A stretch of DNA of 64,000 nucleotides from Donghicola eburneus (lineage in GTDB: Bacteria; Pseudomonadota; Alphaproteobacteria; Rhodobacterales; Rhodobacteraceae): positions 495,142-559,141 of the forward strand of contig NZ_FOXY01000001.1 of the NCBI RefSeq assembly GCF_900115865.1, read 5' to 3'. The notes beneath the pieces were generated by a model. It was given only the letters and a program-made list of their open reading frames with translations, was not told the origin of the DNA and made no database searches. A program made the position numbers and the translations under genes. Position 1 is the first letter of the stretch. Each line of letters begins with the position of its first letter. Shown piece after piece: positions 16,789 through 25,339 of the stretch.

Positions 16789-17826
16789 ATGATGCGAATT
16801 GCACAGGATCTGGCCGGAGCCATCGGGAACACCCCTCTGATCAAGCTGAAGAAGGCCAGCGAAGAGACCGGGTGCACGATTCTGGGCAAATGTGAGTTCA
16901 TGAACCCCGGTCAGTCGGTCAAGGACCGCGCGGCGCTTTACATCATCAAGGATGCGCTGGAAAAAGGCCTGCTGGAGCCCGGTGGCACCATTGTCGAGGG
17001 CACAGCCGGTAACACCGGTATTGGTCTGGCGCTGGTTGGCGCGTCTATGGGCTTCCGCACCGTGATCGTCATCCCGGAGACCCAGTCTCAGGAAAAGAAG
17101 GACATGATCCGCTTGGCGGGCGCAGAACTGGTGCAGGTGCCCGCAGCGCCTTATCGCAACCCGAACAACTACGTACGCTACTCGGGCCGTCTGGCCGAGG
17201 AACTGGCGAAGTCCGAAAAGCACGGTGCGATCTGGGCCAACCAGTTCGACAACGTCGCGAACAAGCGCGCCCACGTGGAAACCACCGGTCCCGAAATCTG
17301 GGAACAGACCGGCGGCAAAGTGGACGGTTTCGTCTGCGCTGTCGGCTCTGGTGGAACTCTGGCGGGCGTGGCAGAGGCTCTGCAGCCCAAAGGTGTCAAA
17401 ATCGGTCTGGCTGATCCCATGGGCGCGGCGCTCTATAGCTTCTACACCAGCGGCGAGTTGAGGTCCGAAGGTGGCTCGATCACCGAAGGCATCGGCCAGG
17501 GGCGCATTACCGCGAACCTCGAAGGGTTCACCCCCGACATGGCCTACCAGATCCCCGACGAAGAGGCGCTGCCGATCGTCTTTGATACCCTGTCCGAAGA
17601 GGGCCTGTGCCTTGGCGGCAGCTCCGGCATTAACATCGCCGGCGCGATCCGCATGGCCAAGGAGATGGGACCGGGCCACACCATCGTGACCATCCTGTGT
17701 GACTATGGCACCCGCTACCAGTCGAAGCTGTTCAATCCCAGCTTCCTCAAGGAAAAGGGTCTGCCTGTCCCAGATTGGATGACCGTCGGCCCCAAGAGCA
17801 TCCCGGGTGTCTTTGTTGACAACTAA
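16789..17826 (+). CDS. cysK: Cysteine synthase A (O-acetylserine sulfhydrylase)
   Basis: 345 residues, PLP enzyme making L-cysteine from O-acetylserine and sulfide. Visible: IGNTPLIKL, the PLP lysine in NPGQSVKDRAA (about residue 44), TAGNTGIGLA for substrate carboxylate binding, GSGGTLAGV phosphate-binding loop and GGSSGIN near the C terminus. About 25-30 residues longer than E. coli CysK. Two start codons in tandem (16789, 16792). Linked to trgAB, as in Rhodobacter, where cysteine and thiol supply contributes to tellurite resistance. Confidence 0.95.
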   Translation: MMRIAQDLAGAIGNTPLIKLKKASEETGCTILGKCEFMNPGQSVKDRAALYIIKDALEKGLLEPGGTIVEGTAGNTGIGLALVGASMGFRTVIVIPETQSQEKKDMIRLAGAELVQVPAAPYRNPNNYVRYSGRLAEELAKSEKHGAIWANQFDNVANKRAHVETTGPEIWEQTGGKVDGFVCAVGSGGTLAGVAEALQPKGVKIGLADPMGAALYSFYTSGELRSEGGSITEGIGQGRITANLEGFTPDMAYQIPDEEALPIVFDTLSEEGLCLGGSSGINIAGAIRMAKEMGPGHTIVTILCDYGTRYQSKLFNPSFLKEKGLPVPDWMTVGPKSIPGVFVDN

Positions 17827-17836
17827 GGCCTTTACG

Positions 17837-20194
17837 ATGTTGCGGCGGCTCCTCTGGGCCGCCGTTTTCTTGACACTGGTTCCCTTTGCGGCACTCGCGC
17901 AGGCCGACAGGGTAGACTACAGCGCATGGAACGATCTGACCCAAGAGGTCGAGGCCGAGATCGAGGCCGAGCCGCACGATGTGGACGCGCTTGAAACCTT
18001 GCGCGGCCGGATCTCTGATTTCCGAAATCAGTTCCAAACCGCCCAAGACGCAAATAGCGAGCGCATTGATACACTCAAGGCGCAGATTAGCGCCTTGGGC
18101 GAACCTCCAGCCGAGGGCGAGACCGAGCCCCAAGCCATCGCAGAGCGTCGCGAGGACTTGAATGACCAGCTGCAAGAGGCTGAAGTTCCACGCGTAAAAG
18201 CGGATGAGGCTTACCGCCAGGCGGATGGCTTGATCGCTGAAATCGACCGCATCATTCGCCGCGAACAAGCAGAGCGGCTGTTCTCCTTGGGGCCCACGCC
18301 GCTTAATCCCGTGATGTGGAACGAGACCAGCAAAGCGCTGATCCGCTATGGCAGCGCGCTGGTCCAAGAGGTGCGCGATGTCTTTGCGGACAGCAACCGC
18401 CTGAATGACGCGCGCGAAGATGTTCTTCCTGCGATCTTGTTCATTATCGTCGGAGTTCTGTTTCTGACCCGTGCGCCCGACTGGATCGAGGCGCTGGTCA
18501 CAACGATTTGGCATCGGATCAGACGTGGGCCAGGTGTGTGGAGCCTACTCATCTCGCTCGGCAAAGTGATTGTGCCGGTGCTTGGGGTGGCCATGATCGT
18601 CTCTGGCTTGCAGGTGCTGCAGCTGACAGGCGAGCGGGGGGCCGCACTGCTGTCGGACATGCTACTTTATGTGGGCGTGATCATGTTTGCGGGCTGGCTG
18701 TCTGGGCTGCTGTTCCCTGACGGGGATTTCCGTGCCATCACTTCGATCCCTCAGGAAAAGCGCAAAAAAGTGCGGCGCAGTGGCACCCTGCTTGGGGTAT
18801 GCCTCGCGGCGGATTTGTTGGTGAACGACGTCTCCAACCGAGAGGAATTCTCGGTCGGGGTGACGGCCGTTCTGATTTTCCCGATCCTGCTGGTGACGGC
18901 TTTTACGCTGCTGCATCTGGTGAATACCCTACGCCACAGCATGAAAGGCGAGTCCGAGGAGAGCGATGGGACGGCATCAAACGTCGCGCAGATATCTCTT
19001 CGGATCATGGGTTTAGCGGCCATTCTTGCACCGATCATCGCAGCAGTGGGCTACCGGAACGCGGCCGAAGGTCTGCTGTATCCGATGGTCGGCTCGCTTG
19101 CGCTGTATGGCATCTACGTGGTTCTGCAGCAGTTCATACGTGATCTGTATGCGATGCTCTCGACGCAGCCCGAAAGCGCCGATGACGCGCTGCTACCGGT
19201 GCTCTTGGGATACCTGCTGGCGCTTGGTCTGCTACCGGTTCTGGCGCTGATTTGGGGCGCGCGGATCTCGGATCTGACCGAGCTCTGGGCACGTTTTCGA
19301 GCAGGCTATACGGTCGGCGATACCAATATCTCGCCCACGGATTTCATCAGCTTTGCCGTGGTTTTTGTCATCGGCTACGGCCTGACACGCCTGCTGCAAC
19401 GGGCACTGAAAACCTCGATCCTGCCGAAAACCCGTCTCGACCTAGGGGGTCGAAACGCAATGGTGTCCGGCATGGGCTATGTCGGGGTGTTTATTGCGGC
19501 AATGGCGGCGGTTGGCGCAGCTGGGATTGACCTGTCGAACCTTGCGATCGTCGCGGGTGCGCTGTCAGTTGGTATCGGTTTTGGTCTGCAAAATATCGTT
19601 TCGAACTTTGTGTCGGGCATCATCCTGCTGATCGAACGCCCGATTTCCGAGGGGGATTGGATCGAGGTCGGCGGCGAGATGGGCTATGTCCGCTCTATCT
19701 CTGTTCGCTCAACGCGGATCGAGACCTTTGACCGTACGGATGTGATCGTCCCGAACTCGGATCTAGTCAGCGGCAAGGTCACGAACTGGACGCGTGGCAA
19801 TACGATTGGTCGTGTGATTGTTCCGGTCGGCGTGGCCTATGGCAGTGACACACACAAAGTCGAAGAAATCTTGATGGATATTGCCAAAGAACATCCAATG
19901 GTTCTGCTACAACCACCGCCTTTCATCTATTTCAAGGGGTTCGGGGATAGCTCGATGGACTTTGAGATCCGTGCGATCATTCGCGATGTGAACTGGGTGC
20001 TCAACGTGAGTTCAGACTTCAACCACGCCATTGCCAAGCGCTTTGCAGAAGAGCAGATCGAAATTCCGTTCCCGCAGCGCGACTTGTGGATGCGTGGAGC
20101 CCCCAGCGCGCAGCCTGTTCCGACCGATGACACACCAACACACCAACCGGCAGCGGGCCTGCCGGACGTTTCTGACAATGGAGCTGATGAATGA
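17837..20194 (+). CDS. Large mechanosensitive channel, DUF3772-MscS
   Basis: 785 residues. N-terminal signal peptide (MLRRLLWAAVFLTLVPFAALAQ), a periplasmic alpha-helical DUF3772-type region (to about 190), some ten membrane segments, then the MscS pore and beta domain (about 560-730) with GIGFGLQNIVSNFVSGIILLIERPI... starting near residue 580 and VIVPNSDLVSGKVTNW. Opens upon membrane tension to release solutes. An upstream ATG at 17807 is in frame but overlaps cysK and lacks the signal shape; ATG 17837 follows AAGG. Last four bases overlap the next gene. Confidence 0.93.
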   Translation: MLRRLLWAAVFLTLVPFAALAQADRVDYSAWNDLTQEVEAEIEAEPHDVDALETLRGRISDFRNQFQTAQDANSERIDTLKAQISALGEPPAEGETEPQAIAERREDLNDQLQEAEVPRVKADEAYRQADGLIAEIDRIIRREQAERLFSLGPTPLNPVMWNETSKALIRYGSALVQEVRDVFADSNRLNDAREDVLPAILFIIVGVLFLTRAPDWIEALVTTIWHRIRRGPGVWSLLISLGKVIVPVLGVAMIVSGLQVLQLTGERGAALLSDMLLYVGVIMFAGWLSGLLFPDGDFRAITSIPQEKRKKVRRSGTLLGVCLAADLLVNDVSNREEFSVGVTAVLIFPILLVTAFTLLHLVNTLRHSMKGESEESDGTASNVAQISLRIMGLAAILAPIIAAVGYRNAAEGLLYPMVGSLALYGIYVVLQQFIRDLYAMLSTQPESADDALLPVLLGYLLALGLLPVLALIWGARISDLTELWARFRAGYTVGDTNISPTDFISFAVVFVIGYGLTRLLQRALKTSILPKTRLDLGGRNAMVSGMGYVGVFIAAMAAVGAAGIDLSNLAIVAGALSVGIGFGLQNIVSNFVSGIILLIERPISEGDWIEVGGEMGYVRSISVRSTRIETFDRTDVIVPNSDLVSGKVTNWTRGNTIGRVIVPVGVAYGSDTHKVEEILMDIAKEHPMVLLQPPPFIYFKGFGDSSMDFEIRAIIRDVNWVLNVSSDFNHAIAKRFAEEQIEIPFPQRDLWMRGAPSAQPVPTDDTPTHQPAAGLPDVSDNGADE

Positions 20195-20907
20195 CCGATC
20201 CTCTGTTCCGCGACGACTCGTATTTGCGCTCGGCTGATGGCAATGTAACCCGCCTGACGGACGAAGGCGGAATTGTGCTGGACCAAACCGTGTTTTACCC
20301 CACAGGCGGCGGCCAACCCGGAGACAGCGGAACACTTGTGTGGGACGGGGGCAGGATCGAGATCGCGACCACCATCAAGGGCGAGGGGGATGAGATCATC
20401 CTTGTCCCCGGAGAGCCTGCGCCTTTGCCCTCCGTTGGCTCTGTGGTTCGTCAGGAATTGGATTGGGAACGGCGGCACCATCACATGCGAGTGCACACAG
20501 CGCTGCACCTGTTGTCTGTTGTGGTGCCGTTGCCCGTCACGGGGGGCTCTATCTCCGAAGAAAAGGGGCGTCTCGACTTTGACATGGAAGAGGCGCCCGA
20601 GGACAAGCAAGCGATTCAGGATGCCTTGAACGCCTTGGTTGATCGGGATCTCATGGTGACCACCCAATGGATCAGCGACGAAGATCTGGACGCGAATCCC
20701 GGTTTGATTAAGACCATGTCGGTCAAACCACCGCGCGGGACCGGGCGCGTGCGCCTGGTCAGGATTGGCGACACGACCGAACAAGTTGATCTACAGCCCT
20801 GCGGCGGCACCCACGTGCGCTCGACCTCAGAGATCGGATCTGTCCGGATTGGCAAGGTCGAGAAAAAAGGTCGCCAGAACCGGCGGATAAACCTGCATAT
20901 TGACTGA
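20191..20907 (+). CDS. Alanyl-tRNA editing protein, AlaX type
   Basis: 238 residues, free-standing editing domain related to AlaRS. It hydrolyses mischarged Ser- or Gly-tRNA(Ala). The zinc motifs are intact: RVHTALHLL (HxxxH, about residue 105) and QPCGGTHVRS (CxxxH, about residue 208). The N-terminal TVFYPTGGGQPGDSG loop is typical. Start overlaps the channel gene stop (ATGA), so it is translationally coupled. Confidence 0.94.
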   Translation: MTDPLFRDDSYLRSADGNVTRLTDEGGIVLDQTVFYPTGGGQPGDSGTLVWDGGRIEIATTIKGEGDEIILVPGEPAPLPSVGSVVRQELDWERRHHHMRVHTALHLLSVVVPLPVTGGSISEEKGRLDFDMEEAPEDKQAIQDALNALVDRDLMVTTQWISDEDLDANPGLIKTMSVKPPRGTGRVRLVRIGDTTEQVDLQPCGGTHVRSTSEIGSVRIGKVEKKGRQNRRINLHID

Positions 20908-20916
20908 AATTCGGTG

Positions 20917-20944
20917 TTGCAGCCGCTGAATGTGTGGATATAAG
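20917..20944 (+). promoter_or_regulatory. Sigma-70-type promoter of tRNA-Ser
   Basis: TTGCAG (20917-20922), 16 bases, TATAAG (20939-20944), placing the start about 10 bases upstream of the mature tRNA. Confidence 0.5.
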
Positions 20945-20954
20945 GGTCCGCACT

Positions 20955-21044
20955 GGACAGTTGGCCGAGTGGTCGAAGGCGCACGCCTGGAAAGTGTGTA
21001 GGCGGGGAACCGTCTCGAGGGTTCGAATCCCTCACTGTCCGCCA
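20955..21044 (+). tRNA. tRNA-Ser(GGA)
   Basis: 90 bases with a long variable arm as in class II tRNAs. Acceptor stem GGACAGT / ACTGTCC, discriminator G and encoded CCA; D-loop TGGCCGAGTGGTCGAAGG; anticodon GGA at 20989-20991 in loop CTGGAAA; T-loop GGGTTCGAATCCC. The exopolysaccharide locus begins right after it. Confidence 0.97.
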
Positions 21045-21464
21045 TACCTCCCTACCTCTGAGCTCTGCTGTGTTGGTTGCATGCTCTTCTGCGCTGTCAG
21101 TGTAGAACTTCACTTGAAAAATGACGTCCTCACCCCGCCAGAATGCTGTGCACTCTGATGGTATTATTTGTTATTTAATTCGAATTTCGAACAGTTTTGC
21201 AAATACGTCCAATCAAGCCCTTTCATTTTTATTTGTATCAAATTAATACTAATAATTGATTTGATCGTTGAATCGGTTCAATTGTTTATTTTGATTGACG
21301 CAACCTGAATTTCCCAGGCTTTTATCAAAAATCATGCCCTAGGGCTGAAATCGTGCAGACTAGCGTTAGATGCGTGGCTGCTCAGGGTTACGCTTCGATT
21401 TGATGCCAGAGTGCCATTTTATTGTTTTTAATAAAGAAATTAAAACATCTGAAACAGGATTGAT
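21045..21464. other. AT-rich non-coding stretch between tRNA-Ser and the RTX glycanase
   Basis: No convincing gene on either strand. Clearly more A+T-rich than the coding neighbours, especially 21170-21340. It should hold the promoter of the glycanase; I could not pick a -35/-10 pair with confidence. AGGA at 21456-21459 is the ribosome site of the next gene. Confidence 0.6.
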
Positions 21465-24365
21465 ATGCTGATTACCGGAACCAGCGAGCGTGACACTCTC
21501 AGGGCAGAGGAAGAGGGCGTCGTTGTAGATGCGCTTGGCGGGAATGATTTCATCTTTAATAACGTGGCAGGCACAACGCTGATCGGCGGCGCGGGAAACG
21601 ATCACTATCGTTTGTATAATGGCGATACGACAATCATCGAAGAGCTCAACGGCGGCTATGATGTCATCTGGGCCTATGATCATGTGGTGATGCCCGACAA
21701 TGTCGAGGCTTTGGAATTCAAACGGACGTCGAATTGGTACACGATCCAAGGGAACGCGCTCGACAATAGCATCATCGCAGGGGCAGGCGACCAAGCCATC
21801 GCTGGTGGTGCTGGCGATGATACCATGACGGGCGGCGAAGGGCGCGATCAGTTCTCGTTCTCTTTGGAAGACGGGCACGACATCATCACGGATTTTGCAG
21901 TAGGTGAGGATATTCTCACTTTCTGGGATATGGGGGTAGATCAGTTCTCGGACTTGATAGCGTTGGCCTCAGACACGACGGACGGGCTTTTGTTTACCTT
22001 TTCTGCCGAGCAATCGGTTCTGCTAGAAGGGGTCACTTCGGATAGCTTCTCTGAAGCGGACGTTCTGGTTGAAACGCTGGATCCCGCGCGTTTCGAGAAT
22101 GCTGAGATCGTGTTCGAGGATAACTTTGATAGCGAGGCATCGTTGACCAGTGGCCTCTGGACGACGACACCTGCGAACGGTCATCCAGTGACCAATGCGA
22201 TCGCACGTGGGAACCGGTTCCAGCAGTATGTCGATGCTGACTCGACCACAAGCGACGGCACTCCGATCAACGTGAACCCGTTCAGCGTCGAGGATGGTGT
22301 TCTGTCGATCACTGCGACACGGACGCCCGAAGCCCTGCAGGATCAGATCGAGGAGGAATGGCTCTCAGGAAGCCTGGAGACCCACGGAACCTTTGAACAA
22401 ACCTACGGATATTTCGAGGTCCGCGCCAAAACGCCTGCGGGGCAAGGGCTTTGGCCGGCCTTCTGGTTTGTGCCGTCTGACTACACTTGGCCCCCGGAGT
22501 CTGACGTTCTTGAGGCGCTTGGGAGCTTGCCCAATGTGTATCGTGCAGCGACCCACGGGGAACTCTGGGGGGATAAGGTCACGATGGCGGATTCGTGGCT
22601 TGTCCCAGATACCAGCGAGTCGTTTCACACCTATGGGGTTCTCTGGACACCGGAAAAGCTGGTCTACACCTTTGATGGAAAGGTCATGCTCGAAACACCT
22701 ACGCCAGCGAGCATGCACAAACCTCATTCGTTGCACCTAAACCTAGCTTTGGGCGGATGGGACGGCGACCCCGACGAAACGACACCAGATGGGGCCTCGT
22801 TCGACGTTGATTACGTAAGAGTTTGGGACATTCCTGAACTGGCAGAACAAGCGGCCAATACCGACATGAGCGCTTACGGCGATCTGGAGAATGGCATCCT
22901 TTATACCAGCGAATTTGGTGAGACTGATTTGTATGGCGATGACGTCGTGCGCGCTTCTCAAGGAGAGCCCGACCTGACGCTGACTGTGGACGGCCAGAGC
23001 ACTCTGGTCGGCACCGCAGACGCAAATGTCTTGACCGGCAACCATCAAGGTACGGTATTTAACGGACTGGCAGGACATGACAAAATCGTCGCTTTTGGTG
23101 GTGCGGATTACCTAATTGGCGAATCTGGAGACGACACCCTTGATGGGGGCCAAGGGGCGGACACGCTGGTTGGCGGCGCAGGGGACGATACCTACATTCT
23201 GCGCGCGGGTGACGGTGGAGATGCCCCATCAGCCGAGCTGATCATTGAGACCGCGGGCGAAGGCATCGACCAGATCGTTTTTGCAGATCTAAGGCCAGAT
23301 GATGTCCGCAGCTACATCGATTGGGCGCGTTGGCATATCGTGGTTGATGGTGCGGATGGTCCCGAGTACTTTTCGGTCAAGGTCACACCCGGACTCGGGG
23401 GGCACGATGTCGGCTCGTATATCGAGCAAGTGGTCTTTGCAGATGGGACTGTTTGGGACATGACTGGCGCGCTCTATCTGCGCGGCGACGACGAGGCGAA
23501 TGTCAGCTCCGGTTCGGTTCATGACGACACCATCCTTGGCGAAGGCGGAGATGATACGCTGGTCGGTATGAATGGCGACGATACGATCGACGGCGGGGAT
23601 GGCGTAGATATGCTCTACGGCTGGAAGGGCGCAGACGTACTGACAGACAGCGGCTTCGAAGATGGCGACCGGATGTACGGTGAGGGCGGCAATGACACGC
23701 TGACTGGCGGTGTTGGCTACGACTCACTGTACGGCGGGGCTGGTAAAGACACTCTCAGGGCCAGTCGGGACGCCGATTTTCTGGATGGTGGCGCGGGCGA
23801 TGATACCTTGCTCGGGAATGGCGCTCGGGACACGATGAATGGCGGTGCCGGAGACGACATGATCAAGGGCAACGGCAACCGCGACTGGATTGACGGCGGC
23901 GAGGGCGACGACAAGCTGGTCGGCGGCGGCGGCAACGATATCATGTCGGGGGGCGCAGGTAACGACGTTGTCAGTGGCGGTACGCGTCATGACCTACTGT
24001 ATGGCGATGATGGTAACGACAAACTCGTCGGTCAAAAAGGCGATGACACCCTGTATGGCGGCGAAGGCCGTGATGTTCTGACCGGAGGTGAAGGTGCGGA
24101 TTTGTACATTCTGGATGTGACGCAGACGGATGATTTGGATTTCATTCAGGGCTTCGATCAGTCCGAAGGAGATCGCTTCAATATTATCGGGCTGACCGCT
24201 GGCGACATCCTAAGCTTTGACGTCTTCGAGCATCAGAACGGCAATATCTTCCTTGAAGTCGATATCAATGGCGAAACAACACGGCTGGCCAAGATCACAG
24301 ACTTCGTCGCCAGTGATCTGACGGTTGAAATGCTTGCGGATCAAACCGAGGCCTATCTTTTTTGA
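21465..24365 (+). CDS. RTX-type GH16 glycoside hydrolase (exopolysaccharide depolymerase)
   Basis: 966 residues, no signal peptide. N-terminal part (1-200) has RTX-like repeats (GGAGDDTMTGGEGRDQ). The GH16 beta-jelly-roll catalytic domain spans about 220-470; active site PPESDVLEALG with Glu345 (nucleophile), Asp347 and Glu350 (acid/base), a variant of the usual EIDxxE. From about 510 to 890 it is mostly nonapeptide calcium-binding repeats (GGxGxDxxx), ending in a serralysin-like tail. The layout equals ExsH-type succinoglycan depolymerases exported by type I secretion. It stands at the border of the polysaccharide locus, so it likely trims the polymer made there. No T1SS genes nearby. Confidence 0.92.
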   Translation: MLITGTSERDTLRAEEEGVVVDALGGNDFIFNNVAGTTLIGGAGNDHYRLYNGDTTIIEELNGGYDVIWAYDHVVMPDNVEALEFKRTSNWYTIQGNALDNSIIAGAGDQAIAGGAGDDTMTGGEGRDQFSFSLEDGHDIITDFAVGEDILTFWDMGVDQFSDLIALASDTTDGLLFTFSAEQSVLLEGVTSDSFSEADVLVETLDPARFENAEIVFEDNFDSEASLTSGLWTTTPANGHPVTNAIARGNRFQQYVDADSTTSDGTPINVNPFSVEDGVLSITATRTPEALQDQIEEEWLSGSLETHGTFEQTYGYFEVRAKTPAGQGLWPAFWFVPSDYTWPPESDVLEALGSLPNVYRAATHGELWGDKVTMADSWLVPDTSESFHTYGVLWTPEKLVYTFDGKVMLETPTPASMHKPHSLHLNLALGGWDGDPDETTPDGASFDVDYVRVWDIPELAEQAANTDMSAYGDLENGILYTSEFGETDLYGDDVVRASQGEPDLTLTVDGQSTLVGTADANVLTGNHQGTVFNGLAGHDKIVAFGGADYLIGESGDDTLDGGQGADTLVGGAGDDTYILRAGDGGDAPSAELIIETAGEGIDQIVFADLRPDDVRSYIDWARWHIVVDGADGPEYFSVKVTPGLGGHDVGSYIEQVVFADGTVWDMTGALYLRGDDEANVSSGSVHDDTILGEGGDDTLVGMNGDDTIDGGDGVDMLYGWKGADVLTDSGFEDGDRMYGEGGNDTLTGGVGYDSLYGGAGKDTLRASRDADFLDGGAGDDTLLGNGARDTMNGGAGDDMIKGNGNRDWIDGGEGDDKLVGGGGNDIMSGGAGNDVVSGGTRHDLLYGDDGNDKLVGQKGDDTLYGGEGRDVLTGGEGADLYILDVTQTDDLDFIQGFDQSEGDRFNIIGLTAGDILSFDVFEHQNGNIFLEVDINGETTRLAKITDFVASDLTVEMLADQTEAYLF

Positions 24366-24378
24366 TGTGATTAATGAA

Positions 24379-24407
24379 ACTCTGCCCGGTGCACTACTGG
24401 GCAGAGT
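24379..24407. terminator. Hairpin between convergent genes
   Basis: ACTCTGCCC (24379-24387) pairs with GGGCAGAGT (24399-24407) between the stops of the RTX glycanase and the sulfotransferase gene. T-tracts on either side are weak. Confidence 0.55.
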
Positions 24408-24414
24408 CGTCTGT

Positions 24415-25287
24415 TTACGCCGTAGTCACGTCTGCGAGGGCGGCAAAACGGCGCCACGGAGTTTGGCGGCCGATTAAACGCTCCAGCTTCTCGACATCAC
24501 GGGCATAGTAGTCGGTTAGATAGCGCTCTGTGTCCGCGGTCATAGGCGCCACCACATCGCGGATCGACTGGCGGTTTGACGCGCGGAGTTGTTTGATCGG
24601 AGGTACGCCTTTGGCCGTTTCAACAATTCTTCCCATGCCGTTTTTTCGCGCGAAATTTCCGAACTTCCACAGGGTCTCTCCAACAGTGGCATTCTTGTAG
24701 CGCACGCTCTCGTTCGCGCGCAGATCCAAGAAGTCGTCCAAGGGCCTCAGGCCCAACGCATCCGTGACCTGCCGCGCCATGGCAGCGCGGTCGATATGGA
24801 TGTCTTCTTGAAACAGCACGTGGATCTGGTCTGCGGGAAAGACATCGTACCATCGCTTAAGGTGATGCGCGTAACGACCCTGATCGCGGTAAAGCGGATT
24901 GTTGTCGAGTGCGGTTTCAAAGACGGTATTCTTGCCAGAGACATGCCCTTTGCGAACCTCATGCAAATGGTTGGAAAAGCACCGCGCGACAGGATCCCGC
25001 AAGGTGACAAAGACAGTTATTTTGGGGTTGTAGGCATACGCCCGTGCGGGCGCATCTGGGTGGATGAAATATGAAGGCGAGATTTCACCGCGCGCGATGC
25101 TGGGGCTGTCACACGCAAAATGACGATCGTACCACTCGTAGCCGCGGTCGAAATAATAGCTAAAGAAATCGACCTCCTTGTCTTCGCTCACCTGCACATC
25201 GGGGCTCTGTTGCAGCACCCCATATAGCCAGGTCGACGCGCATTTCTGCGCCCCGATCCCCACGAAGGTTGCCCGTGTATCGTTCAT
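24415..25287 (-). CDS. Sulfotransferase (PAPS-dependent), first of three
   Basis: 290 residues. Cytosolic-type sulfotransferase fold: the 5'-phosphosulfate-binding loop is GIGAQKCASTWLYG near the N terminus and the 3'-phosphate-binding segment VTLRDPVARCFSNHLHE near residue 100. It transfers sulfate from PAPS to a sugar hydroxyl. Start taken at MNDTRATF (25287) with GGAG seven bases upstream; an in-frame ATG at 25353 overlaps the neighbour's 3' end. It is 52 bases downstream of the second GH16 gene on the same strand. Likely modifies the polysaccharide of this locus. Confidence 0.88.
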   Translation of the reverse strand: MNDTRATFVGIGAQKCASTWLYGVLQQSPDVQVSEDKEVDFFSYYFDRGYEWYDRHFACDSPSIARGEISPSYFIHPDAPARAYAYNPKITVFVTLRDPVARCFSNHLHEVRKGHVSGKNTVFETALDNNPLYRDQGRYAHHLKRWYDVFPADQIHVLFQEDIHIDRAAMARQVTDALGLRPLDDFLDLRANESVRYKNATVGETLWKFGNFARKNGMGRIVETAKGVPPIKQLRASNRQSIRDVVAPMTADTERYLTDYYARDVEKLERLIGRQTPWRRFAALADVTTA

Positions 25288-25339
25288 CCGTGTCTCCAAA
25301 AAATCTTTGCTTTTAAATGTCGTGTGGTGGTCGTCATCA

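Noticed and set aside
23500..24080. Regular short repeats, CRISPR-like at first sight
   Set aside because: They are codons of the RTX nonapeptide repeats inside an open frame, with varying spacing; not a CRISPR array. None was seen in the window.
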